DNA from: CAYRGQ01 sp964444885
GTDB lineage: Bacteria; Bacteroidota; Bacteroidia; Sphingobacteriales; Sphingobacteriaceae
Direction: 5' to 3'
NCBI GenBank assembly: GCA_964444885.1
Contig: CAYUIZ010000039.1
Location: 1 to 24,495 of the forward strand
Length of the DNA stretch: 24,495 nt
Part shown: in pieces, positions 6,359 through 15,193 of the stretch
Layout: the number at the start of each line of letters is the position of its first letter
Position numbering within the stretch: the first letter of the stretch is position 1
Notes under the pieces: model-generated
The model's database searches: none
Seen by the model: the letters and a program-made list of their open reading frames with translations, nothing else
Told to the model about the DNA's origin: nothing
Translations under genes and position numbers: made by a program

Positions 6359-7744
6359 CTATCGCGCTGCTGCACGTTCGCGCGCGAAGAGGGCACGCAT
6401 GGCAGCCAGCTGTTCGGCGTATGCCGGATCAGTAGCCACGTTCGTACCCTCCTGGGGGTCGTTCGCAAAATCGTACAACGCTTCGTAGTCGTGCTCGGTG
6501 TATTTCATATACCGGGTGGTTTTTGTAACCACTCCTTCCACTTTTGGCAGCCTCGGCGTACTGAATACCGTGTGTTCGTAAAAAAATGCCTCCCGCTCGG
6601 GTATGGTTCCCTGCGCGAGATTAAGTAGATCCATGCCTTGCATCCGTTCGGGTACGGGCACGCCTGCGAGCTTGAGTAGCGTGGGTGCGATATCGATGTT
6701 TAACGCTAAGGACGAGTTTTTGGTGCCTGCAAGCGCCCCGTCACGGGGATCGTAAATAATCAAAGGTACGTGGATGCCGACATGGAAGCCGTACCACTTG
6801 CCCATCAGGCCGTGTTCGCCCAACGAAACTCCGTGATCACTGGTATATACGATAATGGTGTTATCATCAACACCCAGGGTTTCCAGTTTTTTCTGGATTC
6901 TACCCACTGCCTCGTCCAAACCGGTAACCAGCCGGTAATAATCCTTGGCATTCTGCTGGAAAAGCGCACCTGTTGAGAAGAACCCATGCCAGCGCTCCCG
7001 GGCAATGTTTTGGTCGGTGCGGAAGAAGTCCGGAAACGCATTCCAATAGCGTTCGTCGGCCGTTTCAGGCGTAGGAATCGTGACGTTTTGATACCAGACC
7101 TTGTGCCGCTCGGGTACGAGGTAATAGGCGGGACGCTCGGCGGTAGGGTCGATCTCGTGGGCGGAACTGAATGACAGGTATAGGTGGAAAGGTTGGTCCG
7201 TCCCTTTCTGGTCGTCTAGCCAAGCTTCGGCTTTCCGCACGATGTTGTCGGTATTGTGCACGCCATTGTCCATCCAGGGTATGCGCCCGTCGAAATGATC
7301 ATAATAGCCGCTCGGATCGGTTTTGCCTACCCCGTAAATCCCGATGGACGCCGTTTTGTAACCATTGGCCTTGAGCAGCACGGGAAAAGTTTGGAGCATG
7401 GCTTGATGCGTGAAACCGGTTGTAAAGTCATTGATACCATGGCGTGCGCGATGCTGCCCGGATAACAAGCTGGCCCGACTGACCGAACAGATGGCGGTAG
7501 TGACATACGCTTCTTCGTACATGACCCCTTTTTGGGCGAGCTTGTCTAGGTGGGGTGTCATCACGAAAGGATGGCCTGCCGCGCCAAGTGCATCGCCTCG
7601 ATGGCTATCGACGATAATGAAAACAATATTGGGCTTGTCCGGCCCTTCCGGGGTCGGCGTAGACTCCTCGGAATTAACGGGCGTGGAGCACCCGAGCTGG
7701 GGGAGCGCAAGCAAGCAGCATAGCAATGTCCTTAGGATCATCAT
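6359..7744 (-). CDS. Lipoprotein sulfatase, type I (formylglycine) family
   Basis: A 461-residue protein with a lipoprotein-type signal ending LPQLGC19. The sulfatase signature is C86-S-V-S-R90 followed by ASLLSG, where C86 would be converted to formylglycine; the usual Pro or Ala at the third position is Val. Other family residues are D46 in IIVDSHRGDALG (first metal ligand; the following residue is Ser rather than Asp or Gln), H196 (SSAHE), D303-H304 (TSDHG) and K316 (GKW). It would remove sulfate esters from a sugar in the periplasm or at the cell surface. An anaerobic-type or oxygen-dependent maturase would be needed and is not in the window. It starts 12 nt after the SusD stop, so it is the last gene of the susCD operon and points to a sulfated substrate. 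Starts at 7744 or 7741 (adjacent ATGs) are equally possible. Confidence 0.93.
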   Translation of the reverse strand: MMILRTLLCCLLALPQLGCSTPVNSEESTPTPEGPDKPNIVFIIVDSHRGDALGAAGHPFVMTPHLDKLAQKGVMYEEAYVTTAICSVSRASLLSGQHRARHGINDFTTGFTHQAMLQTFPVLLKANGYKTASIGIYGVGKTDPSGYYDHFDGRIPWMDNGVHNTDNIVRKAEAWLDDQKGTDQPFHLYLSFSSAHEIDPTAERPAYYLVPERHKVWYQNVTIPTPETADERYWNAFPDFFRTDQNIARERWHGFFSTGALFQQNAKDYYRLVTGLDEAVGRIQKKLETLGVDDNTIIVYTSDHGVSLGEHGLMGKWYGFHVGIHVPLIIYDPRDGALAGTKNSSLALNIDIAPTLLKLAGVPVPERMQGMDLLNLAQGTIPEREAFFYEHTVFSTPRLPKVEGVVTKTTRYMKYTEHDYEALYDFANDPQEGTNVATDPAYAEQLAAMRALFARERAAAR

Positions 7745-7756
7745 GGCATTTGGATT

Positions 7757-9190
7757 TTAGTAAACAGGATTTTGTTCCAGCTGGTTAATAAGTACTTGCT
7801 CGGCCGGAATCGGTGCCAGCAGGTGGTGGGGCTGTATGTTTTTCCCCTGTGCACGAAGTACTTCCAGCGCGCGGTCGGTTCGCAAGAGGTCGTACCAACG
7901 CTGGTTTTCGAAGCAAAACTCGACCTGGCGCTCACGCTCGATAAGGGCGGCCAGCTGGCTTTTGCTTAGGCCAGAGATGTCATCGCTCAACCCGGCACGC
8001 TCCCTCACCTCCTTGACAAAGGGGATGGCCTCCGTGGTGCGCCCTTGCGCGTTCAGCGCCTCTGCAAACATAAGCAGTACGTCGGAGTACCGCAATATGG
8101 GGAAATTGTCTCCACTCCAGCCTAGCGTGGCCGTTTGTGGCCCCTTATATTTGGCGCAGTAAAAGAACTCATCCTCAATCCCGTTCACATCCGGCCCTAT
8201 CCATCTGCCTATCGAAACGTCATAACGCTGGTCTCCTTCCTCAAAGGCCGCAAGCAGCTCGTTGGTGGGTCTAATGGATATCGAAACCGGCAGCGCCACA
8301 TTAGGACGCCCTGTCACTTCGCCGCCCGATGTGGCCGGGGCGTTGAAGAAGATAAAATTGTTGGATAAACCGGCTGAACTCTCGGAATATTGAATAGCAA
8401 ACAAGGTCTCATAAAAGTCTTTATTGCCGGGGTCGAAAACGTCAGCGTAGTTGGGCAATAGGCCGTGGTGCCCCGATTCGATCACCTCGCGCAAGGAATG
8501 CTCGGCGGCCGCGAAATTTTTTGCGGTCAGGTGGACTTTGCCCAGCAGGGCCTGCGCTGCCCCGATATTCGCCCTGCCCAGCTCTCCGGTATCACCAATA
8601 TCTCCTAAGTGCTCGATAGCAGTTTCCAAATCGGTGATTATTTGCGCATACACCTCGGCAACAGTGGACCTCTTAATAGCTACGGCCTCTTGTCCAGTAA
8701 TTTCGCGGGTCACCAACGGCACACCCCCAAATTGGCGAACTAGGTCAAAATAGTAGTGTGCCCGGAGGAAATAGGCTTCCCCCAGCGAGCGGTTTTTTAG
8801 GTATGGGTTAGTCCAGGCGCGGTCCGTCGTTTCCAGTGCTCGGATGGCCGTATTGCAATTATAAATACCAGCGTAGGAGTTGTTCCAAAAACTTTCGTGC
8901 GTGGTGCTGGCGGGGCTTAAGGTAAACCCATCGCTCCTAAACTGCTCGATGTTGGTGTTGAGCTCCTGCACGGTCATATTATCCGACTTCACTTCGTTTA
9001 GATCCCAATTGACGGTACGCCCTAGGTTGCGTAGCGGAATATAACTGCTATTAACCAAGAGGATGAATTCCTCGTCAGACTGGTAATAATTAGCCTCGTT
9101 GAGGCTGGTCTCCGGGTAAAGGTCCAAAAATGAGTTGGAGCACGAGCAGCAGAAAATGGCAGCTGCCAATATGATCGGGTAAATTTTCAT
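7757..9190 (-). CDS. SusD/RagB family outer-membrane lipoprotein (locus 1)
   Basis: A 477-residue protein whose signal peptide ends in CCSC17, followed by the family hallmark FLDLYPETSLNEANYY and the first TPR-like helices. The C-terminal part has RERQVEFCFENQRWYDLLR and ends LLAPIPAEQVLINQLEQNPVY, both characteristic of RagB/SusD proteins. SusD caps the SusC channel on the cell surface and captures glycan fragments. It begins 11 nt after the SusC stop codon and is followed by the sulfatase, so the three genes form one transcript. At about 480 residues the length is normal. The ligand cannot be predicted, although the sulfatase suggests a sulfated glycan. Confidence 0.95.
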   Translation of the reverse strand: MKIYPIILAAAIFCCSCSNSFLDLYPETSLNEANYYQSDEEFILLVNSSYIPLRNLGRTVNWDLNEVKSDNMTVQELNTNIEQFRSDGFTLSPASTTHESFWNNSYAGIYNCNTAIRALETTDRAWTNPYLKNRSLGEAYFLRAHYYFDLVRQFGGVPLVTREITGQEAVAIKRSTVAEVYAQIITDLETAIEHLGDIGDTGELGRANIGAAQALLGKVHLTAKNFAAAEHSLREVIESGHHGLLPNYADVFDPGNKDFYETLFAIQYSESSAGLSNNFIFFNAPATSGGEVTGRPNVALPVSISIRPTNELLAAFEEGDQRYDVSIGRWIGPDVNGIEDEFFYCAKYKGPQTATLGWSGDNFPILRYSDVLLMFAEALNAQGRTTEAIPFVKEVRERAGLSDDISGLSKSQLAALIERERQVEFCFENQRWYDLLRTDRALEVLRAQGKNIQPHHLLAPIPAEQVLINQLEQNPVY

Positions 9191-9201
9191 GGATATACGT
9201 A

Positions 9202-12200
9202 TTAAAATTTAACATTCAATCCGGCGGTGATGACACGGGGTACCGGATATGCATTAAAGTCATAACCGGGCGACAACGTGCCGTTTACATTGGAGGCTTG
9301 CCCCTCGGGGTTGGCTCCTTTGTAGTTGGTAAACGTGAGCAGATTTTGCGCACTCACGTAGATCCGGAAGCGCTGGTATAGCGCCGAAGAGTTGCCAAAC
9401 AGGTTGGCGGGAAGGGTATAGCCTAGCGCCACATTCGTGAGGCGCAGGTACGACGCATCTTCGAGCCAAAGAGTATTGACCCGATGGACGATTTGCGGGC
9501 CGGCAGCGTGCATGCCATCGCCCGGATTGTCGGGGCCGCGCCAGCGATTGACCCATTCTTTACCGATGTTAAACAGGCCTTGTAAGTTGTCTGTAGTCTG
9601 GCGAATGCCATTCATGATGTAGCCTCCCTGACGTCCGCTAAGCGCGATGGTGAAATCAAAATCGCGGTAGGTCATCAAGCTGGAAAGACCAAATGTAAAG
9701 GCGGGGTGAGGACTGCCCAGCGTTGTGTAGTCTAGGATTTCGGAGATTGAACCGTCGCCGTTGATATCTCGGTATTTGGGCCATCCGGCGGTAGCCCCGG
9801 GATACTTGGCAACCTCGGGATTGTCAATATCCTCCTGGGAGTACACCCCATCGAGGATAAATCCGTAAAACATCCCAATGGGTTTGCCCACTTCAGAATA
9901 GTTTGAAGCCCTGCCATCGACGCTGCCAGAAAGAATCGGATCGTTGTTTTCGTTGGTAGAAATGATCTCGTTTCGGTTAAACGCAATGTTGAACCCGAGG
10001 TTCCATGTGAACACCCCACGGAAGGGGACCGCATCAAGGGCAAGCTCAACGCCTTTGTTTTCGACCGTGCCCTTATTGACGAGCTGCGTGGAAAAACCCG
10101 TAATTGTCGGGATGTAGTCATTGAGCAACATCCGTACGCTACGGCGGCGATAGACGTCAGCGGTAAGTGCGATCCGCTCGTCAAAAGCGTTTAAGTCGAC
10201 CCCTAGATCGATCTGTTCCGACTCCTCCCATCCCAGATGGGGGTTGGAGAGACTGATCATAGCCGCCGAAACGATGTTGTTGTTGAAGACATACTGCCCC
10301 GAATTGACGGACGAGAGGTGGGAGTAGTTGCCAATGTTGTTGTTGCCACTACGTCCATAGGATGCCCGTACCTTCAGCTGGTTGATTTGCCTGACGTCCT
10401 GCAGGAATGCCTCTTCAGAAATTCGCCACGCCACGGCGGCCGAGGGGAAGAAGGCAAAGCGGCTGTTAGGCCCGAACCGTGACGAGCCGTCGCTGCGAAG
10501 CGTCGCTGTGAATAAATAGCGGTCTTGGTAGGTGTAATTTAGGCGCCCGAGGTAGGAGATCATGCTCCACTCGTTGATGCTTTCGTTCCATGACGTAATA
10601 CCTGGTGCGGCATTGATGGTTTCGAGCAGGTCGTTGGCGAAGGGGCCGGCATTCAGGTTCATGGAACGTGCGCGGCTCTTTTGGGTGGTATAACCTGCCA
10701 AGGCCGCAACGGAGTGTTCGCCAAAGGTACGGTTGTAATTGAGCGTGTTTTCGACCAACCAGTTGAAGCTTCCTGCGCGTACGCGCCCCGCGGAGGCGGA
10801 CCCAGGGCGTGGCGCAGCATTGGGCGACCCCACCGTACTGGGTTCAAACACATTGAAATTGGTATTGTTATAGATGGTGCTCACAGCAGACCTAAACCGT
10901 AAGCCCGAAATGATTTCCCAATGTAGCGCTACATTGCCCAAATTTCGGAGCTCGCCATAATTGCGCTTGGTTTGCTGCAACATAAACAAGGGATTGGGGA
11001 AACTCCATGGGTTGGATGCATAAACGTTTGGCGGCATCTGAATGTAAGGGATGAGGTGGCCGTTATCGTCGTGCGCCTCCATATTAGGCGGTGCCCATAA
11101 CGCAATACTCATGGGATCGTTACGGCTGTTGCCCGAGGCGATGCGGTCTTGGTCTACATAGGAAGGCCGTAGCGAGGCTTCGACCCGCAGCTTTTCATTG
11201 AAATCAAAAACGTAATTGAAGTTTGCCGAAAAGCGCTGGAAACCCGAATTGTAGACTACCCCTTCTTGGTCGTAATACCCAAACCCGAGAAAAAAGCGCG
11301 AGCGATCCATGGACTTCTGCAAGTCGACGGTGTAGTTTTGTACCATGGCATCGCGAAGTATTAGGTCGTACCAATTCGTGCCCGAGCCGATGTTTTCAAC
11401 ATCTCGGTATATCGAAGGATAATCTTCCTCGACAGGTTCGCGGTTTAAGCGTTGGCGCACACCTTGGGCAATGCGGTCGCGCTGGTAAATCGCAAAATCC
11501 TGAGCGTTCATCATCTCCGGCCTCCCCCGCTGGGGAACTTGGTTGACACCTACATAAGCCGATACATTGATCTCATCGCGCTCCTTGCCTGCATTCTTGG
11601 TTGTAATCAGGATTACCCCGTTTGCACCGCGAGAGCCGTAAATGGCCGTAGAAGACGCGTCTTTCAAAACCGAGATATTCTCAATATCCGCAGGATTAAT
11701 AAAGGCCAAGGGGTTTAAGTCAAAATTTGACGAGGAAGAATACGGCATACCGTCGATGACGTATAACGGCTCGTTGCCGGCACCAAGTGAGCCCGCGCCG
11801 CGAATCCGGACCGACGTGCCCACACCGGGTGCGCCCGAACCCTGTTGGATCTGTACACCGGCGATACGCCCCACCAGCTGCTGGTCGATGGACGTGACAG
11901 GCTGGTCGCCCAACTTTTCGGCCGAGATGTCGGTGACCGAACCGGTTAAGTCGCTACGTCGCGTTGTTCCATAGCCGATAATGACAACTTCATCAAGATC
12001 GCTGACGGAAGCTTCGAGAGTAATGTTCAGCCGGTTGCCGCTGCCTATCGGCACTTCTTTGGCTTGGTATCCTACCGCCGTGAAAACCAGCGATGCTGTA
12101 CCTGTGTTGATTACCATCCGGTATTGGCCGGCTTCGTCGGTAACGGTTCGCATCGTTCCGCCTTTGGCCGTCACTGTCACCCCTGCTAAGGGCTGGCCTC

Positions 12201-12570
12201 GGTCATCGCGCACCTCACCGGACACGTCGCGCTCCTGCACGCCGACAGGCGCCGCTGCGGGCGCGGAAGGTTTCTCGCTACGAATGAGAATGTTCTTTTC
12301 CACGATTTTGTAGGAAAACGGGAGGTCGCTAAAACACATGGCAAGCGCTTCTTCGAGTGGATGGTCCGTTACCTCGAAGCTCACCTTCACGTCTTTTAAC
12401 AGTTCGCTGTCGTAGACGAAAACATAACCCGTCTGCTGGCGAATGGACTCGAATACCGACGTCATGACAGTCTCGTGGGCCCGTAAGGTCACCTTTTGTG
12501 CCGTGGCTTCGGCTGCGCTCGCCGACAGGAACGCAAAAACACATAGGCATACAATTACATTGAATCGCAT
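9202..12570 (-). CDS. SusC/RagA TonB-linked outer-membrane transporter with STN domain (locus 1)
   Basis: A 1122-residue protein starting at ATG 12570 (MRFNVIV), with a signal peptide of about 25 residues. The frame stays open to a GTG at 12702, but that 44-residue extension is Arg- and Pro-rich and would place the signal peptide internally. Domains: STN (secretin/TonB short N-terminal) at about 26-98, carboxypeptidase-regulatory-like beta sandwich at about 115-188, the SusC motif DLDEVVIIGYGT at 191-202, plug at about 205-320, then a barrel ending in Phe (LNVKF). The STN domain marks a transducing receptor that signals to a FecR anti-sigma protein, matching the FecR and sigma genes immediately upstream. 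It imports glycan fragments with SusD using TonB energy. The 264-nt gap to fecR holds a candidate antisense RNA. Confidence 0.95.
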   Translation of the reverse strand: MRFNVIVCLCVFAFLSASAAEATAQKVTLRAHETVMTSVFESIRQQTGYVFVYDSELLKDVKVSFEVTDHPLEEALAMCFSDLPFSYKIVEKNILIRSEKPSAPAAAPVGVQERDVSGEVRDDRGQPLAGVTVTAKGGTMRTVTDEAGQYRMVINTGTASLVFTAVGYQAKEVPIGSGNRLNITLEASVSDLDEVVIIGYGTTRRSDLTGSVTDISAEKLGDQPVTSIDQQLVGRIAGVQIQQGSGAPGVGTSVRIRGAGSLGAGNEPLYVIDGMPYSSSSNFDLNPLAFINPADIENISVLKDASSTAIYGSRGANGVILITTKNAGKERDEINVSAYVGVNQVPQRGRPEMMNAQDFAIYQRDRIAQGVRQRLNREPVEEDYPSIYRDVENIGSGTNWYDLILRDAMVQNYTVDLQKSMDRSRFFLGFGYYDQEGVVYNSGFQRFSANFNYVFDFNEKLRVEASLRPSYVDQDRIASGNSRNDPMSIALWAPPNMEAHDDNGHLIPYIQMPPNVYASNPWSFPNPLFMLQQTKRNYGELRNLGNVALHWEIISGLRFRSAVSTIYNNTNFNVFEPSTVGSPNAAPRPGSASAGRVRAGSFNWLVENTLNYNRTFGEHSVAALAGYTTQKSRARSMNLNAGPFANDLLETINAAPGITSWNESINEWSMISYLGRLNYTYQDRYLFTATLRSDGSSRFGPNSRFAFFPSAAVAWRISEEAFLQDVRQINQLKVRASYGRSGNNNIGNYSHLSSVNSGQYVFNNNIVSAAMISLSNPHLGWEESEQIDLGVDLNAFDERIALTADVYRRRSVRMLLNDYIPTITGFSTQLVNKGTVENKGVELALDAVPFRGVFTWNLGFNIAFNRNEIISTNENNDPILSGSVDGRASNYSEVGKPIGMFYGFILDGVYSQEDIDNPEVAKYPGATAGWPKYRDINGDGSISEILDYTTLGSPHPAFTFGLSSLMTYRDFDFTIALSGRQGGYIMNGIRQTTDNLQGLFNIGKEWVNRWRGPDNPGDGMHAAGPQIVHRVNTLWLEDASYLRLTNVALGYTLPANLFGNSSALYQRFRIYVSAQNLLTFTNYKGANPEGQASNVNGTLSPGYDFNAYPVPRVITAGLNVKF

Positions 12571-12625
12571 AAGAATTTTGTGGAATAGGGGAAAAACGGG
12601 TAGGATACCGGCACTTCGGCGCTGC

Positions 12626-12647
12626 GGCCGGGTACGGGTACCGGGCC
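12626..12647. other. 22-bp near-perfect palindrome in susC leader
   Basis: The arms GGCC-G-GGTAC and GTACC-G-GGCC are symmetrical around a GG centre, with one G-G mismatch. It lies 56 bp upstream of the susC ATG (12570) and may be an operator or an mRNA stem. No further support is available. Confidence 0.35.
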
Positions 12648-12669
12648 CAAAAAAGATGTTGACTTTCAC

Positions 12670-12677
12670 TATATTTG
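12670..12677 (+). promoter_or_regulatory. TATATTTG box, candidate antisense promoter
   Basis: An exact match to the Bacteroidota -7 motif TAnnTTTG on the + strand, antisense to susC of locus 1. No TTTG is seen at the -33 position. It lies 55 bp upstream of the strong + strand terminator at 12732-12766, with no + strand gene between. Confidence 0.4.
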
Positions 12678-12682
12678 TAATG

Positions 12683-12766
12683 TTTGGGTTAACAATATGC
12701 ACGAACTAAGCATAGGGCCCATTCAGACCACGCGTCTTCTGACCGCCATCAGAAGGCGCTTTTTTT
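12683..12766 (+). ncRNA. Candidate antisense small RNA opposite the susC leader (locus 1)
   Basis: Predicted from a TATATTTG box (12670-12677) and an intrinsic terminator (12732-12766) on the same strand, giving an RNA of about 80-85 nt. It would be fully complementary to the fecR-susC intergenic part of the minus-strand mRNA. Cis-encoded antisense RNAs in this position, such as DonS in Bacteroides, are known to repress ECF-controlled polysaccharide loci. The start site is approximate and no -33 element is evident, so the RNA is inferred mainly from the orphan terminator. Confidence 0.4.
12732..12766 (+). terminator. Strong intrinsic terminator on + strand, without a + strand gene
   Basis: The stem GCGTCTTCTGA (12732-12742) pairs with TCAGAAGGCGC (12749-12759) over 11 positions with one G-T wobble. 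The loop is CCGCCA, and it is followed directly by seven T (12760-12766). The polarity is + while both flanking genes (fecR and susC of locus 1) are on the minus strand, and on the minus strand no T-run follows the stem. Confidence 0.8.
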
Positions 12767-12834
12767 ATGAATCATTTTATTTCTATACGCATGTTATCGC
12801 TCCTTTTCGGTTAATTACCATAAATTACAGTTGA

Positions 12835-13983
12835 TTAGCTAAATATTACAATACGTTTGGCACCGTCTTGATGCTCGATCCGGAAATTGAGGTTGAAATA
12901 CGTCAGAATTTCCAAGACCTGCGAAGCGGTTAGGTTTCTGTACATGTTGCCCCAAAGGCGCAGCTTCGGCGCTTCGCCCTCAAATACCACTTCTACATCG
13001 TACCATCGCGATAGCTGTCTCATCATCGTTTCGATGTCCATATCATCGAAGCTGAACAGCCCGTCCTTCCACGCGATAGCGCTCGCCACATCGGTCTGGT
13101 TGATGTCGATTTGCTGGTTTCTATCAAACCGGGCCTGCTTCCCGGGCGCCAACACGGTGCCCGAAGGATGGGTGCCTCTCCATATCCTTACGGCTCCAGC
13201 AACTAATGTTGTGCGTATATACGGCTCATCGGAATACGCAGAGACATTGAACTCGGTCCCGAGCACTTCTACTTTTTGGTCGCCAGTGATGACGTGGAAG
13301 GGCTTGCCCTCCGCACGTGCGACTTCAAAATAGGCTTCGCCCTCCAGCTCCACCTGCCGGATTGCTCCATCGAATTGGGCTGGATATCTAAGTGAGGATG
13401 CGGCATTCATCCATACTCTTGTCCCGTCAGAGAGGGTGATCTGGTATTGTCCGCCCCGAGGTGTCGTAAGCCGCATCATGGACGGGTGGACCGACATGGT
13501 GTGGGCTTGCCCCGTAGATGTTGAGCCGGTATATACCAAACTCCCATCTTCGTAAGCGATGGCATCGCCCACGACGATGCCGGTGTAATCGCCCCTCAGT
13601 TCGATCGGCTGACCGTCATCAACGGACAGTGTTGCCTTGTTGCCCCCGGGCAGGATTTCTACACCCGTGTCCATGGCCGCATGGATAGGGCGGTCCGATG
13701 CACTAGTCGCGCCGAAGTGATAGAAGACGTAAACGCAACCCACCAATAACGCCAATACCGCAGCCGCATACCGAACCCTCACGCCCAGCAGCCGGGGCCG
13801 CTCCATACTTACTAAGCGCTCGCGAACCTCACGGAGATCGTCGACGATATCCGCGGCAGTAAGCATATCTTCCGGAGCTTGATCCAAATCATTATACCAC
13901 CGCGCGATCCACCGTTTCTCGTCGTCGGTACATTCGCCCTTGATATAGCGATCTAGGAGTTTTTTTAGCGCTTGTTTTTCCAT
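12835..13983 (-). CDS. FecR-family anti-sigma factor with DUF4974 domain (locus 1)
   Basis: A 382-residue protein. The N-terminal cytoplasmic part (about 1-70; LLDRYIKGECTDDEKRWI) is the sigma-binding type found in Bacteroidota FecR proteins. A single membrane span lies at about 72-90 (YAAAVLALLVGCVYVFYHF). The periplasmic FecR domain at about 170-265 includes TTPRGGQYQITLSDGTRVWM, ASSLRYP, EGEAYFEV and KVEVLGTEFNVSAY. The DUF4974 domain at about 310-380 (FSFDDMDIETMMRQLSRWYDVEV) contacts the STN domain of the partner SusC. It lies 52 nt after the sigma gene and upstream of susC, so the three form a trans-envelope signalling set. It holds the sigma factor inactive until SusC is engaged; in this family it may also be needed for activity. 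Confidence 0.95.
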   Translation of the reverse strand: MEKQALKKLLDRYIKGECTDDEKRWIARWYNDLDQAPEDMLTAADIVDDLREVRERLVSMERPRLLGVRVRYAAAVLALLVGCVYVFYHFGATSASDRPIHAAMDTGVEILPGGNKATLSVDDGQPIELRGDYTGIVVGDAIAYEDGSLVYTGSTSTGQAHTMSVHPSMMRLTTPRGGQYQITLSDGTRVWMNAASSLRYPAQFDGAIRQVELEGEAYFEVARAEGKPFHVITGDQKVEVLGTEFNVSAYSDEPYIRTTLVAGAVRIWRGTHPSGTVLAPGKQARFDRNQQIDINQTDVASAIAWKDGLFSFDDMDIETMMRQLSRWYDVEVVFEGEAPKLRLWGNMYRNLTASQVLEILTYFNLNFRIEHQDGAKRIVIFS

Positions 13984-14035
13984 TACTCTAGGCGCGGTAT
14001 TGCGCTTTCAATGGGTATAGTCAATCAAGTCGGCA

Positions 14036-14659
14036 CTAGGGGGTATGGAAAGTGTCAAAAAACTTAAATTCTTCGAGGGATAGCATGACCACGAGGGATA
14101 AGGTAAGCAAATGCTTGAATTTTAAGCGCAAAATCCGCAAGGCATTAGAGATTTGTTTTTTGACCGTCTCCGGCGAAATTTCCAGTTGTTGGGAAATTTC
14201 CTGATGGCTCAGCTGCTGTTGACGGCTCATCAGGAATACTTGACGCATGCGCCGAGGTAGCCGTTCTGCTTCGGCCTCAATCAGCAGTTGAAGCTCGGAA
14301 GCCACGAGAATCTCGTCGGGCGCCGGCGTATTCGATGACGGGGCGTCGTGTTTAAGCGACGCTTTGATATGGACAAGTTTGTCGTCGCGGCGCAACACAT
14401 TAATGACTTTGTAACGCACTGCCGCATAGAGATAAATAGATACACGCCCCCTCACGTCCAGTTTTCTCCGATTGTCCCAGAGCGTGGCAAAAACATCGTG
14501 AATGAGATCCTTGGCCGTCTCGCGATCGCCCAGCTTACGGCAGATATGCAAATATAGTACCTCCGAATAACGGTCGTATATTTCCGTATAGGCAGTACTG
14601 TCGTCTCTCGCAATCAAGCACGCCAATTCCTCATCCGTATACGCCTTATATCGTGACAT
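14036..14659 (-). CDS. ECF sigma-70 factor, FecI-like (locus 1)
   Basis: Start taken at ATG 14659 (MSRYKAYTDEE), 207 residues; the frame extends to a TTG at 14671 that adds only four residues. Region 2 includes AYTEIYDRYSEVLYLHICRK and DLIHDVFATLWDNRRKLD. Region 4 includes LPRRMRQVFLMSRQQQLSHQEI and the helix-turn-helix QLEISPETVKKQISNALRIL. It ends in a hydrophobic tail (LLTLSLVVMLSL) that could touch the membrane. It is expected to direct RNA polymerase to the susC promoter of locus 1 under control of the FecR protein encoded 52 nt downstream. A TAGATTTG box at 14737-14730 may drive it, with a leader of about 65 nt. Confidence 0.93.
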   Translation of the reverse strand: MSRYKAYTDEELACLIARDDSTAYTEIYDRYSEVLYLHICRKLGDRETAKDLIHDVFATLWDNRRKLDVRGRVSIYLYAAVRYKVINVLRRDDKLVHIKASLKHDAPSSNTPAPDEILVASELQLLIEAEAERLPRRMRQVFLMSRQQQLSHQEISQQLEISPETVKKQISNALRILRLKFKHLLTLSLVVMLSLEEFKFFDTFHTP

Positions 14660-14729
14660 TGCGCAACCCAATTAGTATACACACTGCGGCCACCTTCGTG
14701 GAATCCCAAAACCTATAATGCATAGTCTA

Positions 14730-14737
14730 CAAATCTA
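14730..14737 (-). promoter_or_regulatory. Candidate -7 box TAGATTTG for locus 1 sigma gene
   Basis: An exact TAnnTTTG match on the minus strand, about 70 bp upstream of the ATG at 14659. No clear TTTG is present at -33. It suggests that the sigma gene is read by the housekeeping polymerase. Confidence 0.4.
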
Positions 14738-15193
14738 ACCGGCGTATAAAAAATTAAGATTAGAATCGCGTTAACTAATCTGAAAGCACGCCGTTAACAC
14801 GGATCTCGGTTTTTTGGTTAGTGCGTGCGGTGAAATGGCCGCCAATGCAATATCGCGGCCTCGTAATAACAAAGATACTAGTCTAAATACAGCGACCGTA
14901 CCGTACTATCCTGAACGCAGACTGGGGAAGCATAGGTCGTTAACGAAATTTCCGGATTGGGGTACTACCCTGCTAGCAACGGTTAGCGAATACGCATGCA
15001 ACGCAAGCACCCACCATCCTGGGATTGACCGCGGAGGATTAAAAGCCCATACAAGTGCCGACGGCCCCCCTCTTTTCGAACACGAGCATATGAGCTTTCA
15101 AAAGCGATGAACTGAGCAGCCCGTACCTCGCAAATGCATTGACAAAAACCTCAGTCACGCGCTGTAGCCAAAGTGGTTACTCCCATGCTTCGT

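Noticed and set aside
6227..6628. 133-residue + strand frame overlapping the sulfatase end
   Set aside because: It mostly overlaps the sulfatase on the opposite strand and its translation shows no family motif.
12571..12702. Upstream GTG start adding 44 residues to SusC of locus 1
   Set aside because: The extension is Arg/Pro-rich and would bury the clear signal peptide that begins at Met 12570.
14660..14671. TTG start adding four residues to the locus 1 sigma factor
   Set aside because: An ATG at 14659 gives a normal family N-terminus and is the better start codon.
14791..14815. Possible + strand terminator before the T-run at 14810-14815
   Set aside because: Only a 4-bp CCGT/ACGG stem is available, and it is separated from the T-run by several bases.
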